64,000 bases of DNA from Betaproteobacteria bacterium (GTDB taxonomy: Bacteria > Pseudomonadota > Gammaproteobacteria > Burkholderiales > Eutrophovitaceae): the NCBI GenBank assembly GCA_020354125.1, contig CP070643.1, forward strand, positions 1,981,285-2,045,284, in the 5' to 3' direction. The notes beneath the pieces are model-generated. The model did no database searches. It had not been told where the DNA came from and saw nothing but the letters and a program-made list of their open reading frames with translations. Positions 1 to 7,589 of this stretch are shown in pieces; positions within the stretch are counted from its first letter, which is position 1; every line of letters starts with the position of its first letter. A program made the translations under genes and the position numbers.

Positions 1-135
1 GCCTTGAAGAAACCAACCAGGAATCTGCAAATTATCGACACGGAGTGACTGCGCAAGCAGTCATTGACCCAAGGTCAATTGACTGGGCGGAATGCACGCA
101 GCACCAATTCCAATGTGCCGCCTCTGGCAGCGTGC

Positions 136-921
136 TCAATGCGCCGATACGAACAGATCAAGCGCCTCGTTGAATTTTTCCGGTTGTTCCAGGTTGGACA
201 AATGCGAGGCTTGCGGAATGATCACCAACTCGGAGCCCGGAATCGCCTGCAGTATCGCTTGGGACATAACAACCGGCGTACCTGCGTCCTCCTCTCCGAC
301 AATGATCTGCACCGGACAGGTAATCGTGTGCAAGTGATCGGTGCAGTTGATCTTCGGGATAGCGTGGCAACAACCGACATATCCGGTCACGCTTGTGGAG
401 ACGATCATGTCAGCCACACCGTCAGTGACATCCTTGCGCGAACTGCGGAAGGGTTCGGTAAACCAACGCTCCAAAGTCGGCGCCACCAGCGCCGACATTC
501 CCTGTTCGGTGGCGGTCTTGATTCGCCCCTCCCATGCCGGTGCCATCTCGGTCGGCATACGGCTGGTCGTGTCACACAACACCAGGGTCTGGAATTCGCC
601 CGGATACTTCAGTGCGTATTCCATTCCAATCATGCCGCCCATGGACAATCCGACCCAGTGCGGCTTCTCGACACCAATACCGTCAAGTAAACCTTTGGCG
701 TCCTCGACCAACTGGTCCAGCGTGTAGGCGCCGGCCGGCGCTTCGCTCTGGCCATGTCCGCGCGTGTCGAAAGCGAGCACCCGAAACCGATCCTTGAGCA
801 GCTCGATCTGCGAATCCCACATGTGCAGATGGCACGCCAGCGAGTGGCTGAGCACCACCCACGGACCCTTGTCGCCATGAATCTCGTAATTCAGTTCGAT
901 GCCGTTGCTTTTTGCTTTCAT
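136..921 (-). CDS. alpha/beta hydrolase, 3-oxoadipate enol-lactonase-like
   Basis: A 261-residue cytoplasmic alpha/beta-hydrolase with no signal peptide or membrane segment. The nucleophile elbow GLSMGG puts the catalytic Ser at residue 93. The acid is probably the Asp in VGEEDAGTP and the base His is in QASHLSNLEQP near the C-terminus, spaced as in PcaD-type enol-lactonases. Length matches that family (about 260). It is transcribed away from an FAH-fold gene starting at 1047, across a gap of about 125 bp that must hold both promoters. No other protocatechuate-pathway gene is nearby, so the substrate could be another small ester or lactone. Fold and catalytic triad are clear; the lactonase specificity is an inference. 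Confidence 0.85.
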   Translation of the reverse strand: MKAKSNGIELNYEIHGDKGPWVVLSHSLACHLHMWDSQIELLKDRFRVLAFDTRGHGQSEAPAGAYTLDQLVEDAKGLLDGIGVEKPHWVGLSMGGMIGMEYALKYPGEFQTLVLCDTTSRMPTEMAPAWEGRIKTATEQGMSALVAPTLERWFTEPFRSSRKDVTDGVADMIVSTSVTGYVGCCHAIPKINCTDHLHTITCPVQIIVGEEDAGTPVVMSQAILQAIPGSELVIIPQASHLSNLEQPEKFNEALDLFVSAH

Positions 922-1035
922 TGGACGCCCTCCTCGATTGGTCCAAGTATAGCGTCACGGTGTAACATGCGCGCAGCGGGCGGTATGTGGGCGAACTTCA
1001 AGCGCCAGCAAGAATCAGCGCGCACACTTCGGGAC

Positions 1036-1043
1036 GGGAGGAG
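1036..1043 (+). promoter_or_regulatory. ribosome binding site deciding a GTG start
   Basis: A strong Shine-Dalgarno sequence, GGGAGGAG, lies 3 bases before GTG at 1047. An in-frame ATG at 987 has no comparable site and would add 20 residues lacking family similarity, so the GTG is chosen as start of the FAH-fold gene. Confidence 0.75.
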
Positions 1044-1046
1044 CAT

Positions 1047-2048
1047 GTGAGAGTCGTACAGTTTTCGGGCCGCGATCAGGCGCGACGCGTCGGTGTCGTA
1101 ACAGAGCAAGGAAATGCTTTACAAGTCGTACGCGGTGCACAACGACTTTATGATCTTGCCCGAGATGCGATCGGCACTGCTACGTCACTGCAGGAAGTTA
1201 TCTCTCAGCGCCTGTCAGACGACCAGGAAGATTACGCAGCGGCAATCGCGGAAAAGCGCGTGCTCGTGCCATTCGATCATCCCGACCCGTATCACCATCT
1301 CGTCACCGGTACCGGCCTGTCTCATTTGGGCAGCGCAGCGGCACGCGACGCGATGCACAGCAAGCTGCAAGCCGAAGAAGCTGAACTCACCGATTCAATG
1401 AAGATGTTCAAGTGGGGGGTCGACGGCGGCAAACCAGCCGAAGGGCAAATCGGAGTGGCACCTGAATGGTTCTATAAAGGCGATGGCAGCTGTGTTGTAG
1501 CGCCGGAACAGGCATTGGATCTACCGGCCTACGCATTTGACGGCGGTGATGAGGTTGAAGTGGTCGGTCTGTATCTTGTCGGCGATAACGGCCGCATCTA
1601 CCGGGTCGGCTTTGCACTGGGCAACGAGTATTCGGATCACGTTCTAGAACGGCGCAATTATCTTTACCTTGCGCATTCCAAATTACGTCAGTGTTCGTAC
1701 GGCCCGGAACTATTGCTCGGCGAACTGCCGGCGCATGTCACCGGTCATGCGAGGCTGCGCCGCTGCAAAAACATCATCTGGGAACAGGACTGGCTTTCCG
1801 GCGAGGACAACATGTGTCACTCGATAGGCAATCTGGAACATCATCACTTCAAGTACCGGGAGTTCCGCCGGCCAGGCGATGTTCATGTGCATTTTTTCGG
1901 CGCGGCAACCGGCAGCTTCACCAGCAATACGGAAACGCAACCAGGCGACGTTTTCGAGATCGAATCAGCGACCTTCGGCAAACCACTGCGCAATACGCTC
2001 GGAGAAAAAGGCAAAACCGAACAGCTGGTCGGCGTTCAGGTGCTTTGA
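1047..2048 (+). CDS. AraD1/GguC-family FAH-fold protein
   Basis: With the GTG start the protein has 333 residues and begins MRVVQFSG, the usual opening of the GguC/AraD1 branch of the fumarylacetoacetate-hydrolase fold. The C-terminal part carries metal-site-like stretches (LGNEYSDHVLERRNYLYLAHSK, GDVFEIESATFGKPLRN). Relatives act as 2-keto-3-deoxy-sugar-acid dehydratases or are linked to sugar uptake (GguC). No sugar transporter or araD-type partner is in the window, so the substrate is unknown. It is followed after 139 bp by a NIPSNAP gene on the same strand, possibly cotranscribed. Family assignment is firm; the reaction is inferred. Confidence 0.8.
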   Translation: MRVVQFSGRDQARRVGVVTEQGNALQVVRGAQRLYDLARDAIGTATSLQEVISQRLSDDQEDYAAAIAEKRVLVPFDHPDPYHHLVTGTGLSHLGSAAARDAMHSKLQAEEAELTDSMKMFKWGVDGGKPAEGQIGVAPEWFYKGDGSCVVAPEQALDLPAYAFDGGDEVEVVGLYLVGDNGRIYRVGFALGNEYSDHVLERRNYLYLAHSKLRQCSYGPELLLGELPAHVTGHARLRRCKNIIWEQDWLSGEDNMCHSIGNLEHHHFKYREFRRPGDVHVHFFGAATGSFTSNTETQPGDVFEIESATFGKPLRNTLGEKGKTEQLVGVQVL

Positions 2049-2187
2049 CTGAACTGCTTTGCAAAGCGATTGCCCGTCGATGTCCGCATTCGGCTGACCG
2101 GCACTTTCGATATCCCGCTACGCAAATGCTAATCCAACAACAACCGGGACAGCCGAAGGCCCATCCGAAAACAAAAAGGAGACAAAC

Positions 2188-2514
2188 ATGATCTATGAGC
2201 TGCGCGTCTACCACACCATGCCGGGCAGACTTCCTGACCTCAATGCACGCTTCGTCAATCACACCCTGAAGATTTGGGAGCGTTTCAATATCCGCCCGGT
2301 TGGCTTCTGGACTACGTTGGTCGGCGACAATAACAACGACCTGACTTACCTGCTGGAGTGGGACAGTTTGGCCCAGCGCGAGGAGTCGTGGAACGCATTC
2401 GTTGCTGACAAGGAATGGCTGGAGGTACGCGCGGAGACCGAGAAGAACGGCCCGCTGGTGTCATCGATCACAAATTCGATATTGACGCCGACAGCCTATT
2501 CCCAAATGCGCTAG
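2188..2514 (+). CDS. NIPSNAP-family protein
   Basis: A 108-residue soluble ferredoxin-fold (dimeric alpha/beta barrel) protein. The opening MIYELRVYHTMPGRLPDL is the NIPSNAP signature, and the middle (GFWTTLVGDNNNDLTYLLEW) matches the family core. A good ribosome site (AAGGAG) lies 7 bases before the ATG. Members are often encoded beside catabolic enzymes and their biochemical role is not settled. Its neighbour upstream is an FAH-fold protein, so a part in sugar-acid or aromatic breakdown is possible but unproven. Confidence 0.85.
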   Translation: MIYELRVYHTMPGRLPDLNARFVNHTLKIWERFNIRPVGFWTTLVGDNNNDLTYLLEWDSLAQREESWNAFVADKEWLEVRAETEKNGPLVSSITNSILTPTAYSQMR

Positions 2515-2624
2515 AGGCTATTTCGTTAGACGCGGCAACTGCGCTGTTTTGTCAGGCGCGGAGTGCGCGCCAGTTCGTCAAGCGCCGCGAGGCGCTATTT
2601 CCTGCAACGCGATTTGCGCGTTAG

Positions 2625-2881
2625 CAGGCCGTTGAAAAACGTCGCGATCGGCCTTCAGCCGGGTGCGCACTCGTTTTGATAGAAGCAGTGCGCAGGAACC
2701 GGAGTGTACAGAGGGAGTACATGAGGGCGAGAGCGGGATGTGGCGCGGCACTGCCGCGCCCGCTCGCAGCGCCCGGCGACAATGATCGCCGGGCCGGACC
2801 GCCGAAGGCGGACGAGCACCGTACCTATCAGAACCGGCGCAAGCCCGGATCAAGGTCGCGCAGTAGTTTTTCAACAGCCTG
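2625..2881. mobile_element. MITE-like element with TIRs and TTAG target duplication
   Basis: A 257-bp non-coding element. The left end reads CAGGCCGTTGAAAAAC (2625-2640) and the right end is its reverse complement with one mismatch, GTTTTTCAACAGCCTG (2866-2881). Both ends are flanked by the direct repeat TTAG (2621-2624 and 2882-2885), the expected target-site duplication. An internal perfect hairpin is present (stems 2771-2779 and 2786-2794). No transposase is encoded, so movement would need an enzyme from elsewhere. The right-hand TTAG supplies the stop codon of the carbonic anhydrase on the minus strand, and the insertion restored the original TAA. Confidence 0.8.
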
Positions 2882-3622
2882 TTAGCGCGACTCCTTGATG
2901 AAGCGGCTGTTAGTTGCCTGCACTGGACGCGCGTTCATCGGATAGAGCCGACCAAACACGCCGACCTGAGTCGGAGAAATGCTCACCGGCGTCTTCATCA
3001 CCAGCCACAATACACCTTCGGTACAGGGTGGGGTATTCAGCGAACCCATGAAGGCGTAGTAACCCCGTTCCGCCGGCAGCAGTGAGTCGAACGGAATCTT
3101 GACGTGGTTCATCACGACTTCCCGCTCCTTCTCGAGCGGAAGATACGGCCAGAGCGACTTTATGAATGTGTTTTCCTCGCCGATTTCGAACAACACTGCG
3201 ACGACTGCAAGGCGGCCATCAAAGCTGCGATGCACCAGGTGCGCCGCCATGTCGTATACGCGCCCGTTGACGCGTTCCTCGGCGGGCTTGTGAAAGTGCA
3301 TCTGCATCAGTTCGTAGCACACACCGCCCACGGTAATGGCGCTGCCACCAAGGTAATTCACCTGCACGGTATGCCCGGTGTCAACGATTTCGAGCGGTGA
3401 CAGCCGGTACTGGAACTTGATCGGCTCGAGATCGAGGCGCGCGCCATCACTGATATCGATCGGTGACTGCATCATGCCCTTGCCGCAGGTTGCCCACTCG
3501 GGCTTTAGCACGCCCCAGTTCTCGGCCCCGGTTGACCCGGAGTAGGTCCATTTGATGCCGTCCTTCGCCAGTGGGTCATTACGAGCAGCCGCGTCCTTTG
3601 CCGCAGGTGTCTGGTCTTTCAC
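2882..3622 (-). CDS. alpha-carbonic anhydrase, probably detached from its secretion domain
   Basis: Alpha-class carbonic anhydrase (CO2 + H2O to bicarbonate), 246 residues from a GTG start. The zinc ligands are visible: His109 and His111 in MHFH, and His128 in AAHLVH. Other family blocks are QSPIDI (52-57) and GSLNTPPCTEGV near the end. The usual Glu two residues before the third His is Ala here. Alpha enzymes normally act in the periplasm, yet this reading frame has no signal peptide. It overlaps by 44 bp the preceding gene, which has one. The Lys/Ala-rich linker continues smoothly if one G is dropped from a GGGG run (plus-strand C run 3656-3659). The likely ancestral product is a single exported fusion of about 430 residues. 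Confidence 0.85.
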   Translation of the reverse strand: MKDQTPAAKDAAARNDPLAKDGIKWTYSGSTGAENWGVLKPEWATCGKGMMQSPIDISDGARLDLEPIKFQYRLSPLEIVDTGHTVQVNYLGGSAITVGGVCYELMQMHFHKPAEERVNGRVYDMAAHLVHRSFDGRLAVVAVLFEIGEENTFIKSLWPYLPLEKEREVVMNHVKIPFDSLLPAERGYYAFMGSLNTPPCTEGVLWLVMKTPVSISPTQVGVFGRLYPMNARPVQATNSRFIKESR

Positions 3623-4175
3623 AGCGGCGCGCTTGATGCTCTTGGCGCGCTGTTTCCCCTGCCTTGTTCGAAGTCTTCTTGCTGCCTGAACTCTGTTTTG
3701 CCGGCTTGGTCAGCGCTACCGAATTCTTTGAACTTTTTGCCGCTGCTTCAGCCGCTGCTTTCGCCATCTCGGCCGCTGCCTCCGGGCAGACGTCCTTGAA
3801 TACCACGGCGCGCGGCGAGTCAGGTTCAATGATGTTGGGTGGCATCAATCCCTCGACGCGGAATCGCCTGATTTCGGAACCGTCCTTGCGGTAGTAGATG
3901 CGAATCACCGGTGAGGAGGTGTGGCCGGAGCAGTCGTAGTGCCGCAGCACTTTGATCGATTTGTAGGGATCAGACAGCCCTTCGCCTTGCTGCTCCCTCG
4001 CGTACACTTCGCGCTCCCAGGCGCGCACAAAATCACCGCGCCGAAGCACGTTGATGGTGTCGGCATAGACGACCTGGTCGGAACTGACCGAGACTTCCCG
4101 CCAATTCGCCGCGCTGGCCTGCAGGCAGGCCACCGATAAAGCAATAGCACTGAAGGTAACTGTCTTACTTTTCAT
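3579..4175 (-). CDS. secreted SurfaceAdhesinE-like protein, probable N-terminal half of a split fusion
   Basis: From the ATG at 4175 the protein starts with a clean signal peptide (MKSKTVTFSAIALSVACLQASA). It continues with a domain resembling surface-adhesin protein E (Trp after the cleavage site, YADTINVLRRGD, a YKSIKVLRHYDC stretch, and a late VCP cysteine). After about residue 135 it becomes an Ala/Lys-rich linker. The last 20 or so residues (from about 3650 down) read out of the frame that would join it to the carbonic anhydrase, and look like frameshift product. An upstream TTG (4211) is possible but spoils the signal peptide. Domain assignment rests on recognition of the pattern only. 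Confidence 0.65.
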   Translation of the reverse strand: MKSKTVTFSAIALSVACLQASAANWREVSVSSDQVVYADTINVLRRGDFVRAWEREVYAREQQGEGLSDPYKSIKVLRHYDCSGHTSSPVIRIYYRKDGSEIRRFRVEGLMPPNIIEPDSPRAVVFKDVCPEAAAEMAKAAAEAAAKSSKNSVALTKPAKQSSGSKKTSNKAGETARQEHQARRCERPDTCGKGRGCS

Positions 4176-4487
4176 GACTTGTGGTGACATGCCCTGTACA
4201 AAACGCGTCAATCCGGGAGGGTAAAGCCGAGCCGCGAACGGACCCGAGCCCCGCTCCGGTTCGATTCATTTCACGCCCTCGTTAACGGTGTCGGGCAAGG
4301 AATCTTTAGCCGGTCGGCGAGGTCGCGCCGCAGCCCCGGCAGAGGCACGCGCCAGGGCCGATTGAACCCGCCAGCACCACCCCGCGCGGTACGGGAATCA
4401 GGAGGTTTTACCGCCTTGAACAATGACTTAAAATGCTGATTCAGGGCCACCGCGGTGGCCCTCATTGCTGGTCAGGGGGCAGGAGAA
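4176..4487. other. gap upstream of DAHP synthase
   Basis: No gene is seen in these 312 bp. They separate the divergent SurfaceAdhesinE-like and DAHP synthase genes and so should hold both promoters. No convincing -35/-10 pair was found by eye. The clearest structure is the palindrome at 4443-4462. Confidence 0.5.
4443..4462 (+). promoter_or_regulatory. perfect 20-bp palindrome in the DAHP synthase leader
   Basis: AGGGCCACCGCGGTGGCCCT is perfectly self-complementary and ends 25 bases before the ATG at 4488. It could be a dimeric regulator operator or an RNA hairpin acting on translation. It does not match the TyrR or TrpR box consensus. Confidence 0.45.
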
Positions 4488-5591
4488 ATGGACGAAAAAC
4501 TCGTATACAACATCAACGTCGAGTCTCAGGAAGTACTCGACACACCAGCCGGTATCAAGAAGGAAGTGCCGCTCACCGACTTGGCCGAGCGAACGGTCAT
4601 CGAAGGACGCAAGGCCGCCGAACGAATCCTCGACCGCGCGGACCACCGTCTGATGGTCGTGGTCGGCCCCTGCTCCATCCACGATCCGGTGGCGGCAATG
4701 GATTATGCGCGTCGTCTCAAGGCGCTGGCCGAGGAAGTCAGCGACACGCTGATGATCGTCATGCGTGTTTATTTCGAGAAGCCGCGAACCACCGTTGGCT
4801 GGAAAGGCCTGATCAACGATCCGCATATGAATGATTCGTTCGATATGGATGCTGGCTTGCGTCTGGCGCGAACGCTACTCATCGATATCAACGAACTGGG
4901 GCTGCCGACCGGTACCGAGGCACTCGACCCGATCAGCCCGCAGTACCTCGGTGATCTGATTTCATGGAGCGCGATCGGCGCGCGCACCACAGAATCACAA
5001 ACGCATCGCGAAATGGCGAGCGGATTATCGACGCCGGTGGGCTTCAAGAACGGCACCGACGGCAGTCTGACGGTGGCAATCAATGCGCTGCAATCGGTCT
5101 CGAAGCCGCACAGTTTTCTCGGCATCAACCAGAGCGGTCAGGTTGCCGTGATCCGCACCAAGGGCAATGCATATGGTCACATCGTGCTGCGTGGCGGAGA
5201 CAAGGGCCCGAACTACGATTCAGTAACCGTGTTACTGGTGGAGAAGGAGTTGGACAAAGCAAAGCTGCCGTGTAACGTGGTTGTCGATTGCAGCCACGCC
5301 AATTCCAACAAGGATCACAACCTGCAGCCATTGGTGATGAATGACTGCGTGCATCAGATTCTGGAAGGCAACAAGTCCATCGTCGGCTTGATGCTCGAAA
5401 GCAACATCGGCGCTGGCAATCAGAAACTGACTGACGATCCGTCGCAGCTCAAATATGGTGTGTCTGTAACCGACGCCTGCATCGACTGGGAAACCACCGA
5501 AACGATTCTGCGTGAAGCCCGGCAAAAACTGCGCGATGTGCTGCCGGGGCGTGTTCGCCGCTCAGCCGAGGTGCGCCAACTGAGCGCCTGA
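4488..5591 (+). CDS. aroF/aroG/aroH-type: 3-deoxy-7-phosphoheptulonate synthase, class I (DAHP synthase)
   Basis: Catalyses the first step of the shikimate pathway, phosphoenolpyruvate + erythrose 4-phosphate to DAHP, in the cytoplasm. The 367-residue protein has all the class I blocks: GPCSIHD (60-66, metal Cys61), KPRTTVGWKG (98-107), NDPHM (110-114), GARTTESQTHREMASGLS (164-181), GFKNGTDG (185-192) and VDCSHANSNKD (about 266-276). The start is set by AGGAG ahead of ATG 4488 rather than the ATG at 4455, which lies inside the palindromic leader. Which feedback-inhibited isoform it is cannot be told from motifs. It is monocistronic: the next gene is convergent. Confidence 0.95.
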   Translation: MDEKLVYNINVESQEVLDTPAGIKKEVPLTDLAERTVIEGRKAAERILDRADHRLMVVVGPCSIHDPVAAMDYARRLKALAEEVSDTLMIVMRVYFEKPRTTVGWKGLINDPHMNDSFDMDAGLRLARTLLIDINELGLPTGTEALDPISPQYLGDLISWSAIGARTTESQTHREMASGLSTPVGFKNGTDGSLTVAINALQSVSKPHSFLGINQSGQVAVIRTKGNAYGHIVLRGGDKGPNYDSVTVLLVEKELDKAKLPCNVVVDCSHANSNKDHNLQPLVMNDCVHQILEGNKSIVGLMLESNIGAGNQKLTDDPSQLKYGVSVTDACIDWETTETILREARQKLRDVLPGRVRRSAEVRQLSA

Positions 5592-5620
5592 CTGCGCGCA
5601 GGCAACCCGGCAGCGCGGTG

Positions 5621-6424
5621 TTACTCGGCCGACTCTGTCGAATCGGCTGTAGCAGTAGAGCCACTTCGCTGCAACGTCACATAGGACAGTGCAACCAGTG
5701 CCAGTTCCACCGGCATGGCCGCCCAAACGGCAATCGCCGAGGCAAGGCTGATGCCGGGAATCGGCAACTGGCCAAGCTGCTCCAGAGACCACGCCACTGC
5801 TCCCGGTACCAGAACACAAAGCGTGAGTACCCGCCAGCCATTACGCCGGGTCATCTTCCAGGAAGCCGCGAGTGCCTGGAACACGTCCTCTGATTTGTCG
5901 ATTGCCAGGGCCGGAAACGCCAGCAGCAGGCGCGCTGCCAGGTACGCCGGTGGCAGTATCAGGGCGAGGCCGAATCGCCCGCCGGCGAAGTCGCTGACAC
6001 CTGGCCACAGCAAGGCGACGATGCTGCCAAAAAGAAAAGCCGCGGTGGCAAAGACGAACGCGATGCCCGCCATCGCAAAGATAAAACGCGTTTCGCGCAG
6101 TCCCCATGAAATCGGCGCAAACTTTACCGTCTGTTGATCGCCAAGCAGATAGACACGATAGCTGCGAACGGCAAACACCACTGTCAGAGCAAACAATGGC
6201 AAGGTCCACAGTAGCAACGAGGTTTGGTGTTTCGCATCCAGTTCCACGGAACCCGGCTCCCAGGAACTCGGCCCCCAAAGGCCTTCCGATATGGTGAACG
6301 CAACGCCAAGCAGCAGCGGCAGCCATAACACTTGCAACAGTGCATAGCGCCGCTCCCAGAACAACATCACAGAGCCGGCAATGATCTTGACAATCGGCAA
6401 TCGCGGCGGTGCAAGTTGCATCAA
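5621..6424 (-). CDS. integral membrane protein of unknown function
   Basis: A 267-residue protein with about six hydrophobic segments (roughly 30-50, 75-90, 110-135, 140-165, 195-215, 220-245). The stretch LLAFPALAIDKSEDVFQALA followed by SWKMTRRNGWR resembles the cytoplasmic loop of multi-pass proteins in the glycerophosphodiester-phosphodiesterase membrane-domain/DUF975-like group. Its ATG overlaps the stop of the upstream AlaX gene (ATGA), so the two are translationally coupled. No catalytic motif is seen and no function is proposed. Confidence 0.8.
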   Translation of the reverse strand: MMQLAPPRLPIVKIIAGSVMLFWERRYALLQVLWLPLLLGVAFTISEGLWGPSSWEPGSVELDAKHQTSLLLWTLPLFALTVVFAVRSYRVYLLGDQQTVKFAPISWGLRETRFIFAMAGIAFVFATAAFLFGSIVALLWPGVSDFAGGRFGLALILPPAYLAARLLLAFPALAIDKSEDVFQALAASWKMTRRNGWRVLTLCVLVPGAVAWSLEQLGQLPIPGISLASAIAVWAAMPVELALVALSYVTLQRSGSTATADSTESAE

Positions 6425-7146
6425 TCCGCGCTTTCTGCCAGAGCGACTACGACACGCCGGTTGCGCGCGCCTTTACTTTCGATTTTGCTGACGATAACCG
6501 GTCCGATCTCGGCGGTATTTTTGACATGGGTACCGCCGCATGCTTGCAGGTCGACGCCGGCAATTTCGAGTAACCGGACACGCGGTACGCCGCTCGGTGG
6601 AGCGACCGACATCGTCTTTACCAGCTGCGGTTGTGCCTCCAGTTCCGCGCTGGTAATCCAGCGCGGTGTGACCGGATGCGCTTCGGCGATCAATGCATTG
6701 AGCTGTGCTTCGACGCTGGCACGATCAGGTTTGACGTCTGGCAAATCAAAATCGAGCCGGCCCGAACCCTCGCCGATCGCGCCACCCGTGACGCCGGCCC
6801 GAATAACCGCCGACAACAGGTGCAGACAAGTGTGAACGCGCATATGCGTATACCGACGCTGCCAGTCCACCGATGCCACGACATGGTCTCGCGGCCGCAA
6901 CCCAGAAGCATTGCCGGGCGTTGCAGGAACGTGCAGCAGCGCGCCGTCATCTTTTCTACGCCGCGTGGTTTCGATCGCAATCTCCGATCCGTCTGGCAGG
7001 CGCAAAATGCCGGAATCGCCCGGCTGGCCGCCGCCGACCGGGTAGAACACGGTGCGATCGAGCACGATCCCGTCGTCGCCAACCGCCACGACTCGGGAGT
7101 CGCATTGCCTGAGGTTTACGTCGTCGTAAAAGAGTAATTCGGTCAT
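6421..7146 (-). CDS. alanyl-tRNA editing protein (AlaX type)
   Basis: A free-standing editing domain that hydrolyses mischarged Ser- or Gly-tRNA(Ala). The 241-residue form starts MTELLFYDD. The longer reading from 7182 lacks family similarity. Conserved blocks are FYPVGGGQPGDSG (34-46), the zinc pair His105/His109 in HTCLH, and Cys203/His207 in CGGTH. It ends shortly after, so it has the catalytic AlaX core without the C-Ala domain. It overlaps by four bases a membrane-protein gene downstream, an unusual partner. Confidence 0.9.
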   Translation of the reverse strand: MTELLFYDDVNLRQCDSRVVAVGDDGIVLDRTVFYPVGGGQPGDSGILRLPDGSEIAIETTRRRKDDGALLHVPATPGNASGLRPRDHVVASVDWQRRYTHMRVHTCLHLLSAVIRAGVTGGAIGEGSGRLDFDLPDVKPDRASVEAQLNALIAEAHPVTPRWITSAELEAQPQLVKTMSVAPPSGVPRVRLLEIAGVDLQACGGTHVKNTAEIGPVIVSKIESKGARNRRVVVALAESAD

Positions 7147-7194
7147 TTGTCTGACGTTGACTTGCTTCGTGTCGCGTGACACGCGAACCGATTA

Positions 7195-7563
7195 GTGGTT
7201 CACGGAAAACGAGAACCCCGCCATTGTAGGTCAAACGTTGTAAAAGCACTGTGCCGCAACCCAGGATCGATGGCCACGTCGCGACGCAGGCGTACGAAGC
7301 AGGTCGTTTGTCACCGCCACGAAAAAGCGGCCACGTACAATCCGGCACTTATCATCCGCCGCCGGCTCGCTGGTGAACCCGCCGCTGCCCTGATCACACC
7401 GCGTCCGGCACATTTCGCGCTCCTCGACTTCCGCCGGGCGGAGAACGCGATCGAGACGGGTATAGCTGCAACCGAGCGAGTCATTGCGCAAATAAACCCT
7501 CTTCTCGAACGGTATAGGCAACACGTGCGCGATAGTGAGCGCATGTTATTCTCAATCAACTAG
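7195..7563 (+). pseudogene. possible remnant of a patatin-like phospholipase C-terminus
   Basis: This open frame of 122 codons lies in the otherwise empty 7147-7589 gap. Its first 50 codons are rich in Arg and look non-coding. The last 70 (ALITPRPAHFALLDFRRAEN, then AIETGIAATERVIAQI) resemble the C-terminal segment of patatin/RssA-like proteins (I-x-P...DF..A...I..G..A). No catalytic GXSXG or Asp dyad is present, so it would be a fragment. Similarity was judged by eye only. Apart from this the gap shows nothing I can name. Confidence 0.22.
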
Positions 7564-7589
7564 GACCTAGCAGCGAGCCGATTGCGCTT

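Noticed and set aside
3650..3662. Programmed -1 frameshift at GGGAAAC joining the two carbonic anhydrase frames
   Set aside because: The two frames differ by +1, and the slippery heptamer is not in the zero frame. An indel explains it better.
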